64,000 nucleotides of DNA from Corynebacterium tuberculostearicum SK141 (GTDB lineage Bacteria > Actinomycetota > Actinomycetes > Mycobacteriales > Mycobacteriaceae). Positions 10,432 through 19,548 of this stretch are shown here, piece by piece; the stretch's first letter is position 1; every line of letters starts with the position of its first letter. The position numbers and the translations under genes are program-made. The notes under the pieces were generated by a model that saw nothing but the letters and a program-made list of their open reading frames with translations, ran no database searches and had not been told where the DNA came from. Where the stretch lies: positions 1-64,000 of the forward strand of contig NZ_ACVP01000004.1 of NCBI RefSeq assembly GCF_000175635.1. Reading direction: 5' to 3'.

Positions 10432-11612
10432 TAGCCCGGCAGGCGAACCGGCATGAGCAGGTAGGTGAAGTTGGTCTCCGGCGTGGGGAAGTTGCCATCT
10501 TCATCGGCCTCAGGCAGCTCTTCCGGTTCTGGGATCATGATGGCTGGGCGCGAAGGCTCGGTAAAGCCGAAGACCACGCGGTCGGTATTGATGACGCCCA
10601 AGCCATCCTTGAGGTAGCCCGGATTGAAGGCGATGAGGAATTCATCGCGGCCATGGAACGCACACGGCAGGGTCTCGGTCGCGTTACCAGCATCCGCACC
10701 GGCGGAAAGGGTCACCTGGCCATCGGCGAATTCCATCCGAATCTGTGCGTTGCGATCCGTCAGCAAAGACACGCGGCGAATTGCTTCCTGCAGCGGGGCG
10801 ACCTCAATGGAGGCAATATTGGTGTGATTCTTCGGCAGCAGGGGTTGCACATTAGGGAAGTCCGCATCCAGCATGCGCGTGGTGGTCTCGCGATTATCCG
10901 CGTGCAGGCCAAAGAGACCATCGGCACCAATATTGTCATCGGTTCCCACAGCGATTTCGACTGGGATATTCAGGTGCGGATCCAAGGAACGACCAGTTTC
11001 CTGCAGGGTCTTCGCAGGCACCAAGAGTTTCGCTTCTACATCCGGCGACTTCGGCTCCCATTCCAAGGTGCGCATGGCCAGGCGGAAGCGGTCCGTTGCC
11101 GTCATCTCAATGTCCTTGCCACGGATATCCATGTGCACACCGGTGAGCATGGGCAAGGTGTCATCCTTGCCGGCCGCAGCGGCGACCTGATGGATGGCCT
11201 CGACGAATAGCTGTGGCTGAATGGTGCCGGTAACCTCCGGCAGGACCGGGAGCTGCGGGTAATCATCCAGAGGAATCAGTGGCAGCTCAAAGCGGGAAGA
11301 ACCACAAGTAACCAGAGCCTTGGAATCTACCTGGGAGATCTCCACTTCCTTGTTGGGCAGGGAAGCGACGATGTCAGAGAGGAGCTTGCCGGCTACCGCG
11401 ATCTGTCCGGGCTCATCCACCATTCCGGCGATTCGGACGCGGGTGGACACCTCGTAATCGAAGCCAGTGAACTCAAGACCATTGTCATCCGCGGTGATCA
11501 GCATCGCGCGGAGCACAGGCTGGGTGACCTTGGACGGCAGGCTACGAGCAACCCACGCTACGGCGTTGGCAAGGTCATCTTTGGCCACGCGAAATGACAC
11601 GGCTTCATCCAT
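10431..11612 (-). CDS. dnaN: DNA polymerase III beta subunit (sliding clamp)
   Basis: Sliding clamp that holds polymerase on DNA, 393 residues, the usual length for the three-domain beta clamp. The N-terminal domain contains [16 protein letters not shown] and the C-terminal end is [10 protein letters not shown], matching the clamp family ending in PMRL. An Asp/Glu-rich loop (about residues 366-378) before the last strand is a lineage-specific extra. It lies on the same strand as dnaA, with the oriC interval between them. Confidence 0.98.
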   Translation of the reverse strand: MDEAVSFRVAKDDLANAVAWVARSLPSKVTQPVLRAMLITADDNGLEFTGFDYEVSTRVRIAGMVDEPGQIAVAGKLLSDIVASLPNKEVEISQVDSKALVTCGSSRFELPLIPLDDYPQLPVLPEVTGTIQPQLFVEAIHQVAAAAGKDDTLPMLTGVHMDIRGKDIEMTATDRFRLAMRTLEWEPKSPDVEAKLLVPAKTLQETGRSLDPHLNIPVEIAVGTDDNIGADGLFGLHADNRETTTRMLDADFPNVQPLLPKNHTNIASIEVAPLQEAIRRVSLLTDRNAQIRMEFADGQVTLSAGADAGNATETLPCAFHGRDEFLIAFNPGYLKDGLGVINTDRVVFGFTEPSRPAIMIPEPEELPEADEDGNFPTPETNFTYLLMPVRLPG

Positions 11613-11704
11613 GGTGCGAAGAGCTCCTCTGGGGCAAGTAGGAAATTTGTTACTTACAAAAGACTGGCTTCCAACTTACCGCATCGGGCACGGTGCGCCA
11701 CAAC

Positions 11705-11721
11705 GTGTAATTCCATCTTTG
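11705..11721 (+). repeat. Left arm of a 17-bp inverted repeat flanking oriC
   Basis: GTGTAATTCCATCTTTG is the exact reverse complement of 12062-12078. The two arms lie 340 bp apart and enclose the AT-rich segment and most DnaA boxes. Confidence 0.7.
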
Positions 11722-11805
11722 CCTGTCCGATCCGCGCTTGGCCGAAGGCAGGCCGGGCCGAATTCCACACACCCTCTTTCTTCTATACAGATCAGAGAAA
11801 TAATT

Positions 11806-11820
11806 TAGTAGTAGTAATAA
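11806..11820 (+). other. DnaA-trio-like TAG/TAA repeats (possible unwinding element)
   Basis: Five trinucleotides, TAG TAG TAG TAA TAA, are followed by a GC-rich 13-mer and a DnaA box variant (TGTGGGTAA, 11834-11842). This order (DnaA box, GC-rich spacer, trio) matches the basal unwinding system described in Bacillus subtilis. The neighbouring bases 11778-11820 are AT-rich. Confidence 0.5.
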
Positions 11821-11947
11821 GCGCTGTGGGATCTGTGGGTAACTAGGTAAACGACAAGTTCAGGACACAGATCCGGGGTGTGCCAATTCTTGTGATCTTG
11901 CTGTGATCAATCGGGGCGAAATGTGGACAACTAACGGGATCGCCGGT

Positions 11948-11956
11948 TTATCCACA
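11948..11956 (+). promoter_or_regulatory. DnaA box, perfect consensus
   Basis: TTATCCACA, the consensus DnaA box, in the middle of the dnaA-dnaN interval. Confidence 0.75.
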
Positions 11957-12061
11957 GGTTTTGTCATTTGATCACCGATCTACACACAGTGCTGATCACA
12001 GGGTAGTTCTCCCAGCATAGAGCCTGTGGAATTTAAAACTGTGAGTAAGATCTACGAATTA

Positions 12062-12078
12062 CAAAGATGGAATTACAC
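12062..12078 (+). repeat. Right arm of the 17-bp inverted repeat flanking oriC
   Basis: CAAAGATGGAATTACAC is the exact reverse complement of 11705-11721. A partial third copy (TGTGGAATTACAC) is at 12151-12163. Confidence 0.7.
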
Positions 12079-12081
12079 AAG

Positions 12082-12102
12082 TGTGAATAACGCTGTGGAT
12101 AA
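12082..12102 (-). promoter_or_regulatory. Pair of DnaA boxes
   Basis: TGTGAATAA (12082-12090) and TGTGGATAA (12094-12102) lie in tandem on the minus strand, with starts 12 bp apart. The second is the perfect consensus (TTATCCACA on the minus strand). Confidence 0.7.
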
Positions 12103-12292
12103 CTCTTTTCGCAGTTAAGAGAGTACTTTTCGCGGACCTTCTGGGTTCTTTGTGGAATTACACGAAGGTGTAGGCGGCTGTGTGGACGGTTTGAACCAGG
12201 TTTCGGCGTCTCAGTCAAGAATCTCTGATCTGGTAGTTCTGGTCTCACCTTTAAGTAGTGCGAGCAGAATCCCCGAAGTGACAAAGGTCAGA

Positions 12293-12325
12293 CAAAAGCG
12301 CCCTCCTTTATATAAGGAAGGCGCT
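12293..12325 (-). terminator. Terminator of dnaA
   Basis: On the minus strand the stem AGCGCC...GGCGCT, with inner TCCTT/AAGGA pairing and an AT loop, is followed by TTTTGTC. It lies 20 bases after the dnaA stop and separates dnaA from oriC and dnaN. Confidence 0.8.
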
Positions 12326-12344
12326 GAACCAGCGGTAGAGAAAT

Positions 12345-13982
12345 TTAGGCGCGGCCGCGATTCGTGATGCGCTGGGTAAGCGCCTGGATCTCGTCGTAGG
12401 TATTGCGCTTTTCAGTCATCTCTTTGCGGATCTTGCGATCCGCGTAAATGACGGTGGTGTGGTCTTTGCCGCCGAACTGTTCACCGATCTTGGGAAGGGA
12501 TAGCTCCGTGAGCTCGCGGCACAGATACATAGCTAACTGGCGTGCATGTGCCACCGCACGCTTTTTGCCAGCGCCGCGCAGAGTCTCTACATCAATATCG
12601 AAGAATTCTGCAGTGACCTCCATGATCGAGGTAGCGGTGATTTGCCTATCGGCGGAATCTGGGGCCAAATCGCGCAACGCGATTTCTGCCATCTCCACGT
12701 TGATTGGCTCATTCACCAAGGAGGAATAGGCCGAAACGCGGATCAGTGCGCCCTCGAGCTCACGAATAGATGACTCAAAACGAGAGGCAATGAGCTCAAG
12801 CACGGAGCGATCCACTTCGGTGCCGTCATTGGCCGCCTTCTTCATCAAAATCGCGATACGCGTTTCTAGATCTGGCGGCTGAATATCGGTGATAAGACCG
12901 CCTTCAAAGCGGGTGCGGAGGCGATCTTCCAGCGTGGTTAGCTGCTTCGGTGGGCGGTCCGAAGACAAAATGATCTGCTTATTGGCTTGGTGCAGCGCAT
13001 TGAAAGTATGGAAGAACTCTTCCTGGGTGGATTCTTTGCCTTCCAAGAACTGGATGTCATCGACCATCAAAATGTCGAGATTGCGGTAGCGCCGCTTGAA
13101 TGATTCCTGACGGTCATCGCGCAGGGAATTAATATAGTCATTCGTGAATTCTTCCGAAGACACATACTTTACGCGCAGACCCGGATGCAGTACTTGGGCG
13201 TAGTTGCCGGCGGCATGCAAAAGATGCGTTTTACCCAGACCAGAGCCACCCCAGATAAATAGTGGGTTGTACGCACGGGCGGGATTCTCGGCCACAGCCA
13301 CGGCGGCACCATTGGCAAAACGATTCGAAGAACCGATCACGAAGCTATCGAAGGTGTGCTTCGGATTGAGGGAAGTCTCACGGTTGGGATCGTGCGCCGG
13401 GGCCTCGCGCGGGATGCGGGCAGAATTGGTGGCAGCACCGGAGAAATTTCCCGCGGATTCTGCCTGCTGTTGGTTATAGTGCTGGGCCAGCTCATCCAGG
13501 CTTGCAGGGGCGTGACTCGACTGCCAATTGTTCTGGGAAGGGGCCTGCTGTGCAGCGGCATCCGTTTGCTGCGGGCGCGGAATGTAGTTCTGGGTAGCTT
13601 CCGTGTTCTGCGGCGGTTGCGCTTGAGGCGGTTGCTGTTGTTGAGGGGGCGTTGGCTGTGGTGCAGGCTCCGCGGCCGGCGGCTGTGGCTCTTGCGGGGT
13701 GGCAAGGGTAACAGCAAAGGAACACGGCCGGCCTAGGTGGCGGGTTAATGCCTTGGCAATGTGCTCGCCCAACTCATTTTCGACCACATTTTTGGCATCC
13801 AGGTTTTCGGCGGCAACGAGGGTGTAGCCCTCAACCATCATGATGGGGCGAACCAGTTGGAGGTAAAGGCGCTGTGAGTGCGAAAAACTGGGGACCTCGG
13901 AATTGGGTTGCTCGGATTGTGCGAGCAGGTCATCAACGACCGCGCGCCAAACGGCATGCAGGTTCGCTTGTGGGTCAGTCAC
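12345..13982 (-). CDS. dnaA: Chromosomal replication initiator DnaA
   Basis: AAA+ initiator, 545 residues. Domain I is residues 1-90. A long Pro/Gln-rich linker (about residues 96-175) forms domain II and is larger than in E. coli. Domain III has Walker [10 protein letters not shown] (245-253) and Walker [10 protein letters not shown]. Domain IV has the DnaA-box-binding signature [10 protein letters not shown]. The start is GTG 13982, preceded by AAAGGTAG. It is monocistronic, with a terminator directly behind it. Several DnaA boxes lie upstream of its start, as expected for autoregulation. Confidence 0.98.
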   Translation of the reverse strand: MTDPQANLHAVWRAVVDDLLAQSEQPNSEVPSFSHSQRLYLQLVRPIMMVEGYTLVAAENLDAKNVVENELGEHIAKALTRHLGRPCSFAVTLATPQEPQPPAAEPAPQPTPPQQQQPPQAQPPQNTEATQNYIPRPQQTDAAAQQAPSQNNWQSSHAPASLDELAQHYNQQQAESAGNFSGAATNSARIPREAPAHDPNRETSLNPKHTFDSFVIGSSNRFANGAAVAVAENPARAYNPLFIWGGSGLGKTHLLHAAGNYAQVLHPGLRVKYVSSEEFTNDYINSLRDDRQESFKRRYRNLDILMVDDIQFLEGKESTQEEFFHTFNALHQANKQIILSSDRPPKQLTTLEDRLRTRFEGGLITDIQPPDLETRIAILMKKAANDGTEVDRSVLELIASRFESSIRELEGALIRVSAYSSLVNEPINVEMAEIALRDLAPDSADRQITATSIMEVTAEFFDIDVETLRGAGKKRAVAHARQLAMYLCRELTELSLPKIGEQFGGKDHTTVIYADRKIRKEMTEKRNTYDEIQALTQRITNRGRA

Positions 13983-14102
13983 AACAGGCTACCTTTGTGG
14001 AATTTAGTCGGGGACGGGTGGACATTGAATAACAATTTTCACTGCGGATTCCACCGTGGTTTTCACATCGGTTTTTATCGAGTCACCTCGATCTCCACAG
14101 AG

Positions 14103-14159
14103 TTATCCACAGGTGTGGATGAAATAGTTATTCACAGCTTAGTTCATGACTGTGGATAA
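14103..14159. promoter_or_regulatory. Cluster of four DnaA boxes upstream of dnaA
   Basis: TTATCCACA at 14103-14111, TGTGGATGA at 14114-14122, TTATTCACA at 14128-14136 and TGTGGATAA at 14151-14159. They lie in 57 bp with alternating orientation. They may serve in autoregulation of dnaA, as a second origin sub-region, or both. Confidence 0.75.
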
Positions 14160-14226
14160 CTCTTCATTGGTCAATTTATGGCCCTATGCTGCGGAAACTG
14201 CAAAAGTCTCAAGCGTTGATTTAGAG

Positions 14227-14235
14227 TTATCCACA
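14227..14235 (+). promoter_or_regulatory. DnaA box, perfect consensus
   Basis: TTATCCACA, 68 bp beyond the four-box cluster on the rpmH side. Confidence 0.7.
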
Positions 14236-14652
14236 TGACCGGTTGGGCTGTGGAATTTGATTCTTCTGTTCTACCGCCGAAATGGCGGGTGTGTCTAGCG
14301 AGAAAAATTCACCACTCGGGTGTGGGTTGGGGTGGGTCTTACTGCGTGATGGATTAGGTGCAGTAAGAGCGCAGAATCTGGCCCTCTAGCTGCAGGAAAA
14401 AACATTTATGTAATTTCGGGTGTACCCGGGTGTCGATTTGTTCCCAGCGGCAGAAATCACGTAATCTGGCATGGTCTATTGCAACAAAGAGTTGCGCGTG
14501 AAAGTGACAGCGTCACCTCGCACCGGCTGGGCCCGTCGGCTCGCCGTGCACCGGAGAGACTGTGATGCGTCAGGTTCATGGAATCTATTCATCAGTGGGC
14601 GTGCCGCTGCATTGCGGTGGTGTGCCTACGCACAACTTCAAGGAGAATTAAC

Positions 14653-14796
14653 GTGGCAAAGGGTAAGCGCACGTTCCAGCCGAACAACCGTCGTCGTGCT
14701 CGCAAGCACGGCTTCCGCACCCGCATGAGCACCCGTGCAGGTCGCGCCATTGTTGCAGCTCGTCGCAAGAAGGGCCGCGCAAAGCTGACTGCATAA
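14653..14796 (+). CDS. rpmH: 50S ribosomal protein L34
   Basis: A protein of 47 residues, basic, with the L34 signature [21 protein letters not shown] and the end GRAKLTA. The start is GTG 14653, eight bases after AGGAG. A longer upstream reading frame from 14578 is not supported, because the family begins at this GTG. It is the first gene of the rpmH-rnpA-yidD-yidC-rsmG series, 3 bases before rnpA. Confidence 0.97.
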   Translation: MAKGKRTFQPNNRRRARKHGFRTRMSTRAGRAIVAARRKKGRAKLTA

Positions 14797-14799
14797 GTT

Positions 14800-15162
14800 A
14801 TGCTTCCAGCCCAGCACAAGCTCACGTCGCCGACGCAATTTCGGCGCACGATGAAGGGTAGTCGCCGGGCGGGCACTCGTACGGTCGTCGTGCATGCGCG
14901 CGACAACGCAGGTACGGACAAAGCAGCCGATATCGCCGCCACTGGGCCGCGATTTGGGCTGATTGTTTCGAAAGCCGTCGGGAATGCAGTGGTTCGCCAC
15001 CGCACCTCCCGGCGGCTTCGCCATGTGTGTATGACATTCATTCCCAAGCTGCCCGCCAGCGTGGACGTTGTTATCCGTGCCTTGCCCGCCAGCGCCACTG
15101 CTAGCAGTGAGCAATTAGAAAAAGATCTTGCCAAAGCACTGCGCAAGCAATGGGATATCTAA
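14800..15162 (+). CDS. rnpA: Ribonuclease P protein component
   Basis: Protein subunit of RNase P (120 residues), which together with the catalytic RNA matures tRNA 5' ends. The family RNR motif is visible as [19 protein letters not shown] (about residues 57-75). It begins 3 bases after the rpmH stop and overlaps yidD by 13 bases, so the genes are coupled. The catalytic RNA gene rnpB is not in this window. Confidence 0.95.
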   Translation: MLPAQHKLTSPTQFRRTMKGSRRAGTRTVVVHARDNAGTDKAADIAATGPRFGLIVSKAVGNAVVRHRTSRRLRHVCMTFIPKLPASVDVVIRALPASATASSEQLEKDLAKALRKQWDI

Positions 15163-15425
15163 ATTCCCGCGGGGAGGAAATTCCCCCAGCCAGAGGATTG
15201 GCCAAACCAATGGTCAAAGTGGTTCGTTTCTACCAAAAACATGTCTCTGGCCTTAAAATGGTATCGACCTGTCGGTTCGAGCCGACATGCAGTGCTTATG
15301 CCCTAGAGGCGCTTTCTCAACACGGCGCAATCAAGGGTACGGCGATGGCAATAGCCAGGGTCTGCAAATGCGGCCCCTGGCATCCGGGCGGATTCGATCC
15401 GGTCCCGGGTACCAACAACAATTGA
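15150..15425 (+). CDS. yidD: Membrane protein insertion efficiency factor YidD
   Basis: A protein of 91 residues of the YidD/UPF0161 family, an amphipathic membrane-associated helper of YidC. The signature [15 protein letters not shown] is at about residues 42-56, and [15 protein letters not shown] is near the end. It overlaps the 3' end of rnpA and precedes yidC by 13 bases, which is the usual order. Confidence 0.95.
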   Translation: MGYLNSRGEEIPPARGLAKPMVKVVRFYQKHVSGLKMVSTCRFEPTCSAYALEALSQHGAIKGTAMAIARVCKCGPWHPGGFDPVPGTNNN

Positions 15426-15438
15426 GGATTAAACACTC

Positions 15439-16416
15439 GTGCTTAATTTCATTTACTGGCCAATTTCGGCCGTTTTGTGGTTCTGGCACTGGCTGCTGTC
15501 CCTCGTAATGGACCCTGCCTGGGGCATTACCTGGATTCTGGCCATTGTGCTGCTGACCTGGACGCTTAAGGCACTAATGGTCAAGCCGACCATTAGCCAG
15601 ATTCGTTCCTCGCGCAAGATGCAGGAAATCCAGCCTAAGGTGCAGGAAATCCGCGCGAAGTACGGTAATGACCAAACCAAGGCCGCGCAGGAAATGCAGA
15701 AGGTCTACAAGGAGTCCGGCGTTCGTCCGATGGCCGGCTGCCTGCCGGTCTTCGTGCAGATTCCAATGTTCGTTGGTTTGTTCCACGTGCTGCGCTCCTT
15801 CGACCGCACCGTTGCGGTAGCCGGTGGTATTGGCCACCCCAGTGGTGACCCAATGTCCATTGAGGATAACGCCAATACCGCGAACTACATCTTTAAGCCG
15901 GACCTGGTCCAGCAGTTCTTGGATGCCAAGATTTTCGATGTCCCGTTGGTGACCAACCTGCGCTTGAACTCGCCGATTGTGGAGGGTGTTACTACCAGCC
16001 AGGCCGCCGTCATCATCGTTCCGATGATCGCCATCATTGCGGTCATGACGCACTTCAACGCCCGCATGAGCCTCAACCGCCAGGAAAAGCGCCGCGCTGC
16101 TGGCAAGACCCAAGCACCGCAGGGCCAGAACGCGGAAATGATGCAGCAGCAAATGGCCATGATGTCCAAGATGATGCTGTGGGTCATGCCGGCCATGCTG
16201 GTCTTCTCCGGCTCCATCTGGCCGATTGGTTTGCTGTTCTACATGATGGCCAATACGGTCTGGACCTTCTTCCAAACCCGCATCGTCTATGCCAAGATGG
16301 ACCGCGAGGAAGAAGAAGAGGAAGCCGCTAAGGTTGAGGCCAAGCGCACTTCCGCGCCTAAGCCGGGTGCCCGCAAGAAGGACAACCGCACCAAGAAACA
16401 GCGCAAAAACAAATAA
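15439..16416 (+). CDS. yidC: Membrane protein insertase YidC
   Basis: A 325-residue insertase of the YidC/Oxa1/Alb3 family that inserts membrane proteins with or without SecYEG. The core helices include [21 protein letters not shown] and [18 protein letters not shown], with an [17 protein letters not shown] helix near the end. A Met-rich loop ([21 protein letters not shown]) precedes it. The C-terminal tail is first acidic and then strongly basic ([13 protein letters not shown]), as in ribosome-binding YidC. The start is GTG 15439. No R3H (Jag) gene follows, unlike in mycobacteria. Confidence 0.95.
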   Translation: MLNFIYWPISAVLWFWHWLLSLVMDPAWGITWILAIVLLTWTLKALMVKPTISQIRSSRKMQEIQPKVQEIRAKYGNDQTKAAQEMQKVYKESGVRPMAGCLPVFVQIPMFVGLFHVLRSFDRTVAVAGGIGHPSGDPMSIEDNANTANYIFKPDLVQQFLDAKIFDVPLVTNLRLNSPIVEGVTTSQAAVIIVPMIAIIAVMTHFNARMSLNRQEKRRAAGKTQAPQGQNAEMMQQQMAMMSKMMLWVMPAMLVFSGSIWPIGLLFYMMANTVWTFFQTRIVYAKMDREEEEEEAAKVEAKRTSAPKPGARKKDNRTKKQRKNK

Positions 16417-16436
16417 ACACGGAGGAGAACCCCATC

Positions 16437-17045
16437 GTGTCCGAGATGGACCCGTCAGTAGTATTCGGCTCCCGCTTGCCCCTCGCGCAGGCTTACCATG
16501 ATTCGCTCGCTACAGACGGGTCCACTCGTGGTTTTATAGGCCCCCGCGAGGTGCCACGCTTGTGGGAAAGGCACATTATTAACTGCGCCGTCGTCAAGCA
16601 AGCAATCCCGGAGGGCGCCACGGTTATCGACGTCGGCTCAGGGGCCGGATTGCCCGGCATTCCGCTGGCCATTGCGCGCCCGGACCTGCAGATCACCCTG
16701 ATCGAGCCGCTGCTCAAGCGCTATAACTACCTCAACGAAGTCGTAGAAGAGCTTGGCCTAGACAACGTGACGGTCCTGCGTGGCCGTGCCGAGGAAGGCC
16801 CGATTAAAAAGGCCGTGGCGGGAGCAGACGTGGTCACCTCCCGCGCCGTCGCGCCCCTGGGCAAGCTGGCGAAATGGTCGCTGCCGCTCGTGCGCAAGGG
16901 TGGTGAAATGATCGCGCTGAAGGGTTCTTCGGTACACGAGGAACTGGAACGCGATGCCGCTGATATTAAGAAGGCCGGCGGTGGAAAGGCCGAGGTCAGC
17001 ACCATCGAGGGAACCACGATCATTCGTGTCCCGCGCGTGAACTAA
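16437..17045 (+). CDS. rsmG: 16S rRNA (guanine-N7) methyltransferase RsmG
   Basis: SAM-dependent methyltransferase (202 residues) that modifies G527 of 16S rRNA (E. coli numbering). The SAM motif I is [17 protein letters not shown] (about residues 62-78), followed by [14 protein letters not shown]. The start is GTG 16437, with GGAGGAG 8 bases upstream. It sits between yidC and parA, a fixed position in actinobacteria. In other bacteria loss of this gene gives low-level streptomycin resistance; here it is intact. Confidence 0.95.
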   Translation: MSEMDPSVVFGSRLPLAQAYHDSLATDGSTRGFIGPREVPRLWERHIINCAVVKQAIPEGATVIDVGSGAGLPGIPLAIARPDLQITLIEPLLKRYNYLNEVVEELGLDNVTVLRGRAEEGPIKKAVAGADVVTSRAVAPLGKLAKWSLPLVRKGGEMIALKGSSVHEELERDAADIKKAGGGKAEVSTIEGTTIIRVPRVN

Positions 17046-17048
17046 AGT
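17043..17048 (+). promoter_or_regulatory. -10 hexamer TAAAGT for parA
   Basis: TAAAGT overlaps the rsmG stop codon and stands 7 bases before the parA ATG, with no Shine-Dalgarno sequence. This suggests a leaderless parAB mRNA in addition to read-through from rsmG. Confidence 0.4.
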
Positions 17049-17055
17049 AGACGGC

Positions 17056-17904
17056 ATGACTAATCCGCGCCTTATCACCATTGCTAACCAGAAAGGCGGC
17101 GTAGGCAAAACCACCTCCGCCGCCAACTTGGCCGCAGCGCTAGCCACAGAGGGCAAAAAAGTGCTGGTGATCGACCTCGACCCGCAGGGAAACGCCTCCA
17201 CGGCCATGGGCGCGGAACATAATTCCGGCACCGATTCCAGCTATGAGGTGCTCCTTGGTGATTGCACCGCCGAGAAGGCTATGCAGGCCTCCTCGCACAA
17301 CGAGAATCTTTTTTGCATCCCCGCCACCATTGATCTGGCTGGTGCGGAGATTGAAATGGTCTCCTTGGTACGCCGAGAATTTCGGCTCTATGACGCCCTG
17401 CATAATGGCTTCCTTGAAGAGCATGGTTTTGAATATGTCTTCATTGATTGCCCGCCATCACTTGGCTTGCTCACCATCAATGCGATGACCTGCGCTGAAG
17501 AGGTCATCATCCCGATTCAATGCGAGTATTACGCGCTGGAAGGCGTGGGCCAGCTGCTAGGCAATATCTCCATGATTCGTGAGCATCTCAACGAGGATCT
17601 GCATATTTCCGCCGTGCTGCTGACCATGTATGACGCTCGTACACGTTTGGCCGAGGATGTGGCAGATAACGTCCGCGAACAGTTCGGAGCCGTGGTGCTG
17701 GCCAATGTTATCCCGCGCTCCGTGCGCGTTTCCGAGGCACCGGGGTACGGTACTACGGTTATTGATTACGCTCCCTCGTCCACCGGTGCCCGCGCGTACC
17801 TTGCGGCGGCGCGCGAACTTAACCGGCGTGGCGATTACCGCCCGCACCCGACCACCGGGGCGATTGGCGTGAGCCCAGAGATTTACGCGGAATTGGAAGG
17901 ATAG
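17056..17904 (+). CDS. parA: Chromosome-partitioning ATPase ParA
   Basis: A Walker-type ATPase of 282 residues that drives origin segregation with ParB. The deviant Walker A is KGGVGKTTSAANLA (about residues 14-27) and Walker B is VFIDCPPSLG. The DNA-binding basic residues are in the C-terminal half. parB follows 6 bases after the stop. Seven parS sites lie 19-31 kb away in this window. In corynebacteria ParA also interacts with polar growth proteins, which is family knowledge and not visible here. Confidence 0.96.
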   Translation: MTNPRLITIANQKGGVGKTTSAANLAAALATEGKKVLVIDLDPQGNASTAMGAEHNSGTDSSYEVLLGDCTAEKAMQASSHNENLFCIPATIDLAGAEIEMVSLVRREFRLYDALHNGFLEEHGFEYVFIDCPPSLGLLTINAMTCAEEVIIPIQCEYYALEGVGQLLGNISMIREHLNEDLHISAVLLTMYDARTRLAEDVADNVREQFGAVVLANVIPRSVRVSEAPGYGTTVIDYAPSSTGARAYLAAARELNRRGDYRPHPTTGAIGVSPEIYAELEG

Positions 17905-17910
17905 GAACTC

Positions 17911-18951
17911 ATGGCAGAACAGAAGCAAGGCGGCCTTGGCAAAGGCCTAGCCGCACTCATCCCGTCCGGTCCTGATGCCCCTACCCGCAAGCCGCGCTTG
18001 GGCGATTCCGCCGCGGATATCATCTTGGGAAATTCCACCCCGCAGCCGGGCCGGAAGGGTGGCGAAGGCAAGCGCGTAAAGGGCGCTCCCACCATTCAGC
18101 AGGGTTCTGGCTCTAAGTCCTCCAAGAAGCGCCAGGCCACCCCGGCTCCTATCGGTGCGACCTACCGCGAGATTTCCATTGGGGATATCATCCCCAACCC
18201 GAAGCAGCCGCGCACGGTCTTCGACGAGGATGAACTCGGCGAGCTCGTCCACTCGATCCGCGAGTTTGGCCTGTTGCAGCCTGTGGTCGTTCGTCCTTCC
18301 GAGGAAGGCGGCTTTGAGCTCATCATGGGTGAGCGTCGTTGGCGCGCTTCCTCCAAGGCGGGCCTGGCCACGATTCCGGCCATCGTGCGCGATACCAAGG
18401 ACGACAACCTGTTGCGCGATGCCCTGCTGGAGAACATCCACCGCGTACAGCTCAACCCCTTGGAAGAGGCGCACGCCTACCAGCAGCTGCTGGAAGAATT
18501 CGGTGTTACCCAGAACGAGCTGGCGGACCGCATTGGCCGTTCGCGCCCACAGGTGACCAATATGTTGCGCCTGCTCAAGCTGCCGGTAGAGGTACAAAAG
18601 CGCGTAGCTGCTGGTACCTTATCTGCCGGCCACGCGCGTGCCCTATTGTCCTTGGATGACACCGAGGCCATGGAATACATTGCCAACCGCATCATCGCGG
18701 AGGGCCTGTCCGTACGCGCGACCGAGGAGGCAGTCACCCTCTACAAGCGCGATGGTAAGCCGGCCGAATCCAAGAAGAAGCAGCCGGCACCGCAGCCGCA
18801 GTACTTTACCGATTCCGCTGAGCGCCTGTCTGATCGTTTCGATACCAAGGTCACCGTGACCATGGGCAAGCGCAAGGGCAAGATGGTCGTGGAATTTGGT
18901 GACCAAGAAGATTTCGAGCGCATCATGGCGCTCATTGAGGGCCAGCACTAA
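17911..18951 (+). CDS. parB: Chromosome-partitioning CTPase/DNA-binding protein ParB
   Basis: A protein of 346 residues. The N-terminal tail is basic and starts with [14 protein letters not shown], the ParA-stimulating segment. The CTP-binding domain shows [26 protein letters not shown] and [14 protein letters not shown] (about residues 95-185). The helix-turn-helix for parS recognition follows ([16 protein letters not shown]), and the C-terminal dimerisation domain ends the protein. Its target palindrome GTTTCACGTGAAAC occurs seven times at 37.8-49.0 kb. RBS AGGAACTC. Co-transcribed with parA. Confidence 0.97.
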   Translation: MAEQKQGGLGKGLAALIPSGPDAPTRKPRLGDSAADIILGNSTPQPGRKGGEGKRVKGAPTIQQGSGSKSSKKRQATPAPIGATYREISIGDIIPNPKQPRTVFDEDELGELVHSIREFGLLQPVVVRPSEEGGFELIMGERRWRASSKAGLATIPAIVRDTKDDNLLRDALLENIHRVQLNPLEEAHAYQQLLEEFGVTQNELADRIGRSRPQVTNMLRLLKLPVEVQKRVAAGTLSAGHARALLSLDDTEAMEYIANRIIAEGLSVRATEEAVTLYKRDGKPAESKKKQPAPQPQYFTDSAERLSDRFDTKVTVTMGKRKGKMVVEFGDQEDFERIMALIEGQH

Positions 18952-18960
18952 ACCGGGGCG

Positions 18961-19539
18961 ATGATCCTCGAGCCGGTACGCGAAGGCGCGCGCATTCACC
19001 GCCAGGCCGCGCGCAGCACCTTTTGGGAGCTGGAGGCCGCCGTGGTCGATCCCGCCTTTGAAAAGGAAGCGTGGCTGGCCACTACCCTGCTCTCCTTTGG
19101 TCAGTGCGGCTTTACTGTGGGTGAGGACGCCACCATTCTCTTTTGCTCCCGCGAGGATGCTGCCGGCGCCGCCAAGCTTCCCACCGCCCCCATTTCAGAC
19201 GATGCGGAGATCATTACCTCGCTCTTCGTCAAAGCACATTTAATGGGGCGTGGCATTGAAGCAGTGCTTGTCGACGCCGCCATTATGCACCTCACCAACC
19301 GCGGCAGCACCGCCGTGGAGGCCTTTGGCTATTACGGCGATCCAGCGGCAGCGGCGGATTTCTTGGGCCACAAACCGGCCTATATCGGGCTGATGTCTTA
19401 TGAGACTTTGCGCTCCGCCGGCTTTGAGGTAGCCGCTGATCACCCAGTACTCCCCCGCTTGCGGCTCGAGCTGCCGCCCGAGCACGATATGCTCAGCGCG
19501 GCAGCGGCCGAAGATCTCCTAGCCCGCGCTTTGGCCTAG
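18961..19539 (+). CDS. GNAT-like protein after parB
   Basis: A protein of 192 residues without membrane segments. It has features of an acetyltransferase fold (TSLFVKAHLMGRGIEAVLVDAAIMHL, then VEAFGYYGD), though the usual acetyl-CoA P-loop (Q/RxxGxG/A) is only partly present as LMGRGIEA. The gene in the same place in M. tuberculosis (Rv3916c region) is also uncharacterised. It starts 9 bases after parB and its end converges with cwlM 10 bases away. The substrate is unknown. Confidence 0.6.
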   Translation: MILEPVREGARIHRQAARSTFWELEAAVVDPAFEKEAWLATTLLSFGQCGFTVGEDATILFCSREDAAGAAKLPTAPISDDAEIITSLFVKAHLMGRGIEAVLVDAAIMHLTNRGSTAVEAFGYYGDPAAAADFLGHKPAYIGLMSYETLRSAGFEVAADHPVLPRLRLELPPEHDMLSAAAAEDLLARALA

Positions 19540-19548
19540 ATTCGAGGC

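Larger units (their letters stand above)
11613..12292. other. oriC: Predicted oriC region (dnaA-dnaN intergenic)
   Basis: A 680-bp non-coding interval. It contains one perfect DnaA box (TTATCCACA at 11948-11956), a second on the other strand (12094-12102), variants TGTGAATAA (12082-12090), TGTGGGTAA (11834-11842) and TGTGGACAA (11922-11930), an AT-rich stretch at 11778-11820, and repeated TGTGATC/GATCACA elements at 11891-12000. The dnaA-dnaN interval is the proven origin in mycobacteria. More DnaA boxes occur on the other side of dnaA, so the functional limits cannot be set from sequence. Confidence 0.8.
13983..14652. other. dnaA-rpmH divergent intergenic region with DnaA boxes
   Basis: A 670-bp non-coding interval between divergent dnaA and rpmH. 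It holds perfect DnaA boxes at 14103-14111, 14151-14159 (minus) and 14227-14235, variants at 14114-14122 (TGTGGATGA) and 14128-14136 (TTATTCACA), and two TGTGGAATT copies (13996, 14249). It must carry the promoters of dnaA and of the rpmH operon. Past 14300 I see no gene or clear element apart from the rpmH RBS. Confidence 0.7.
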
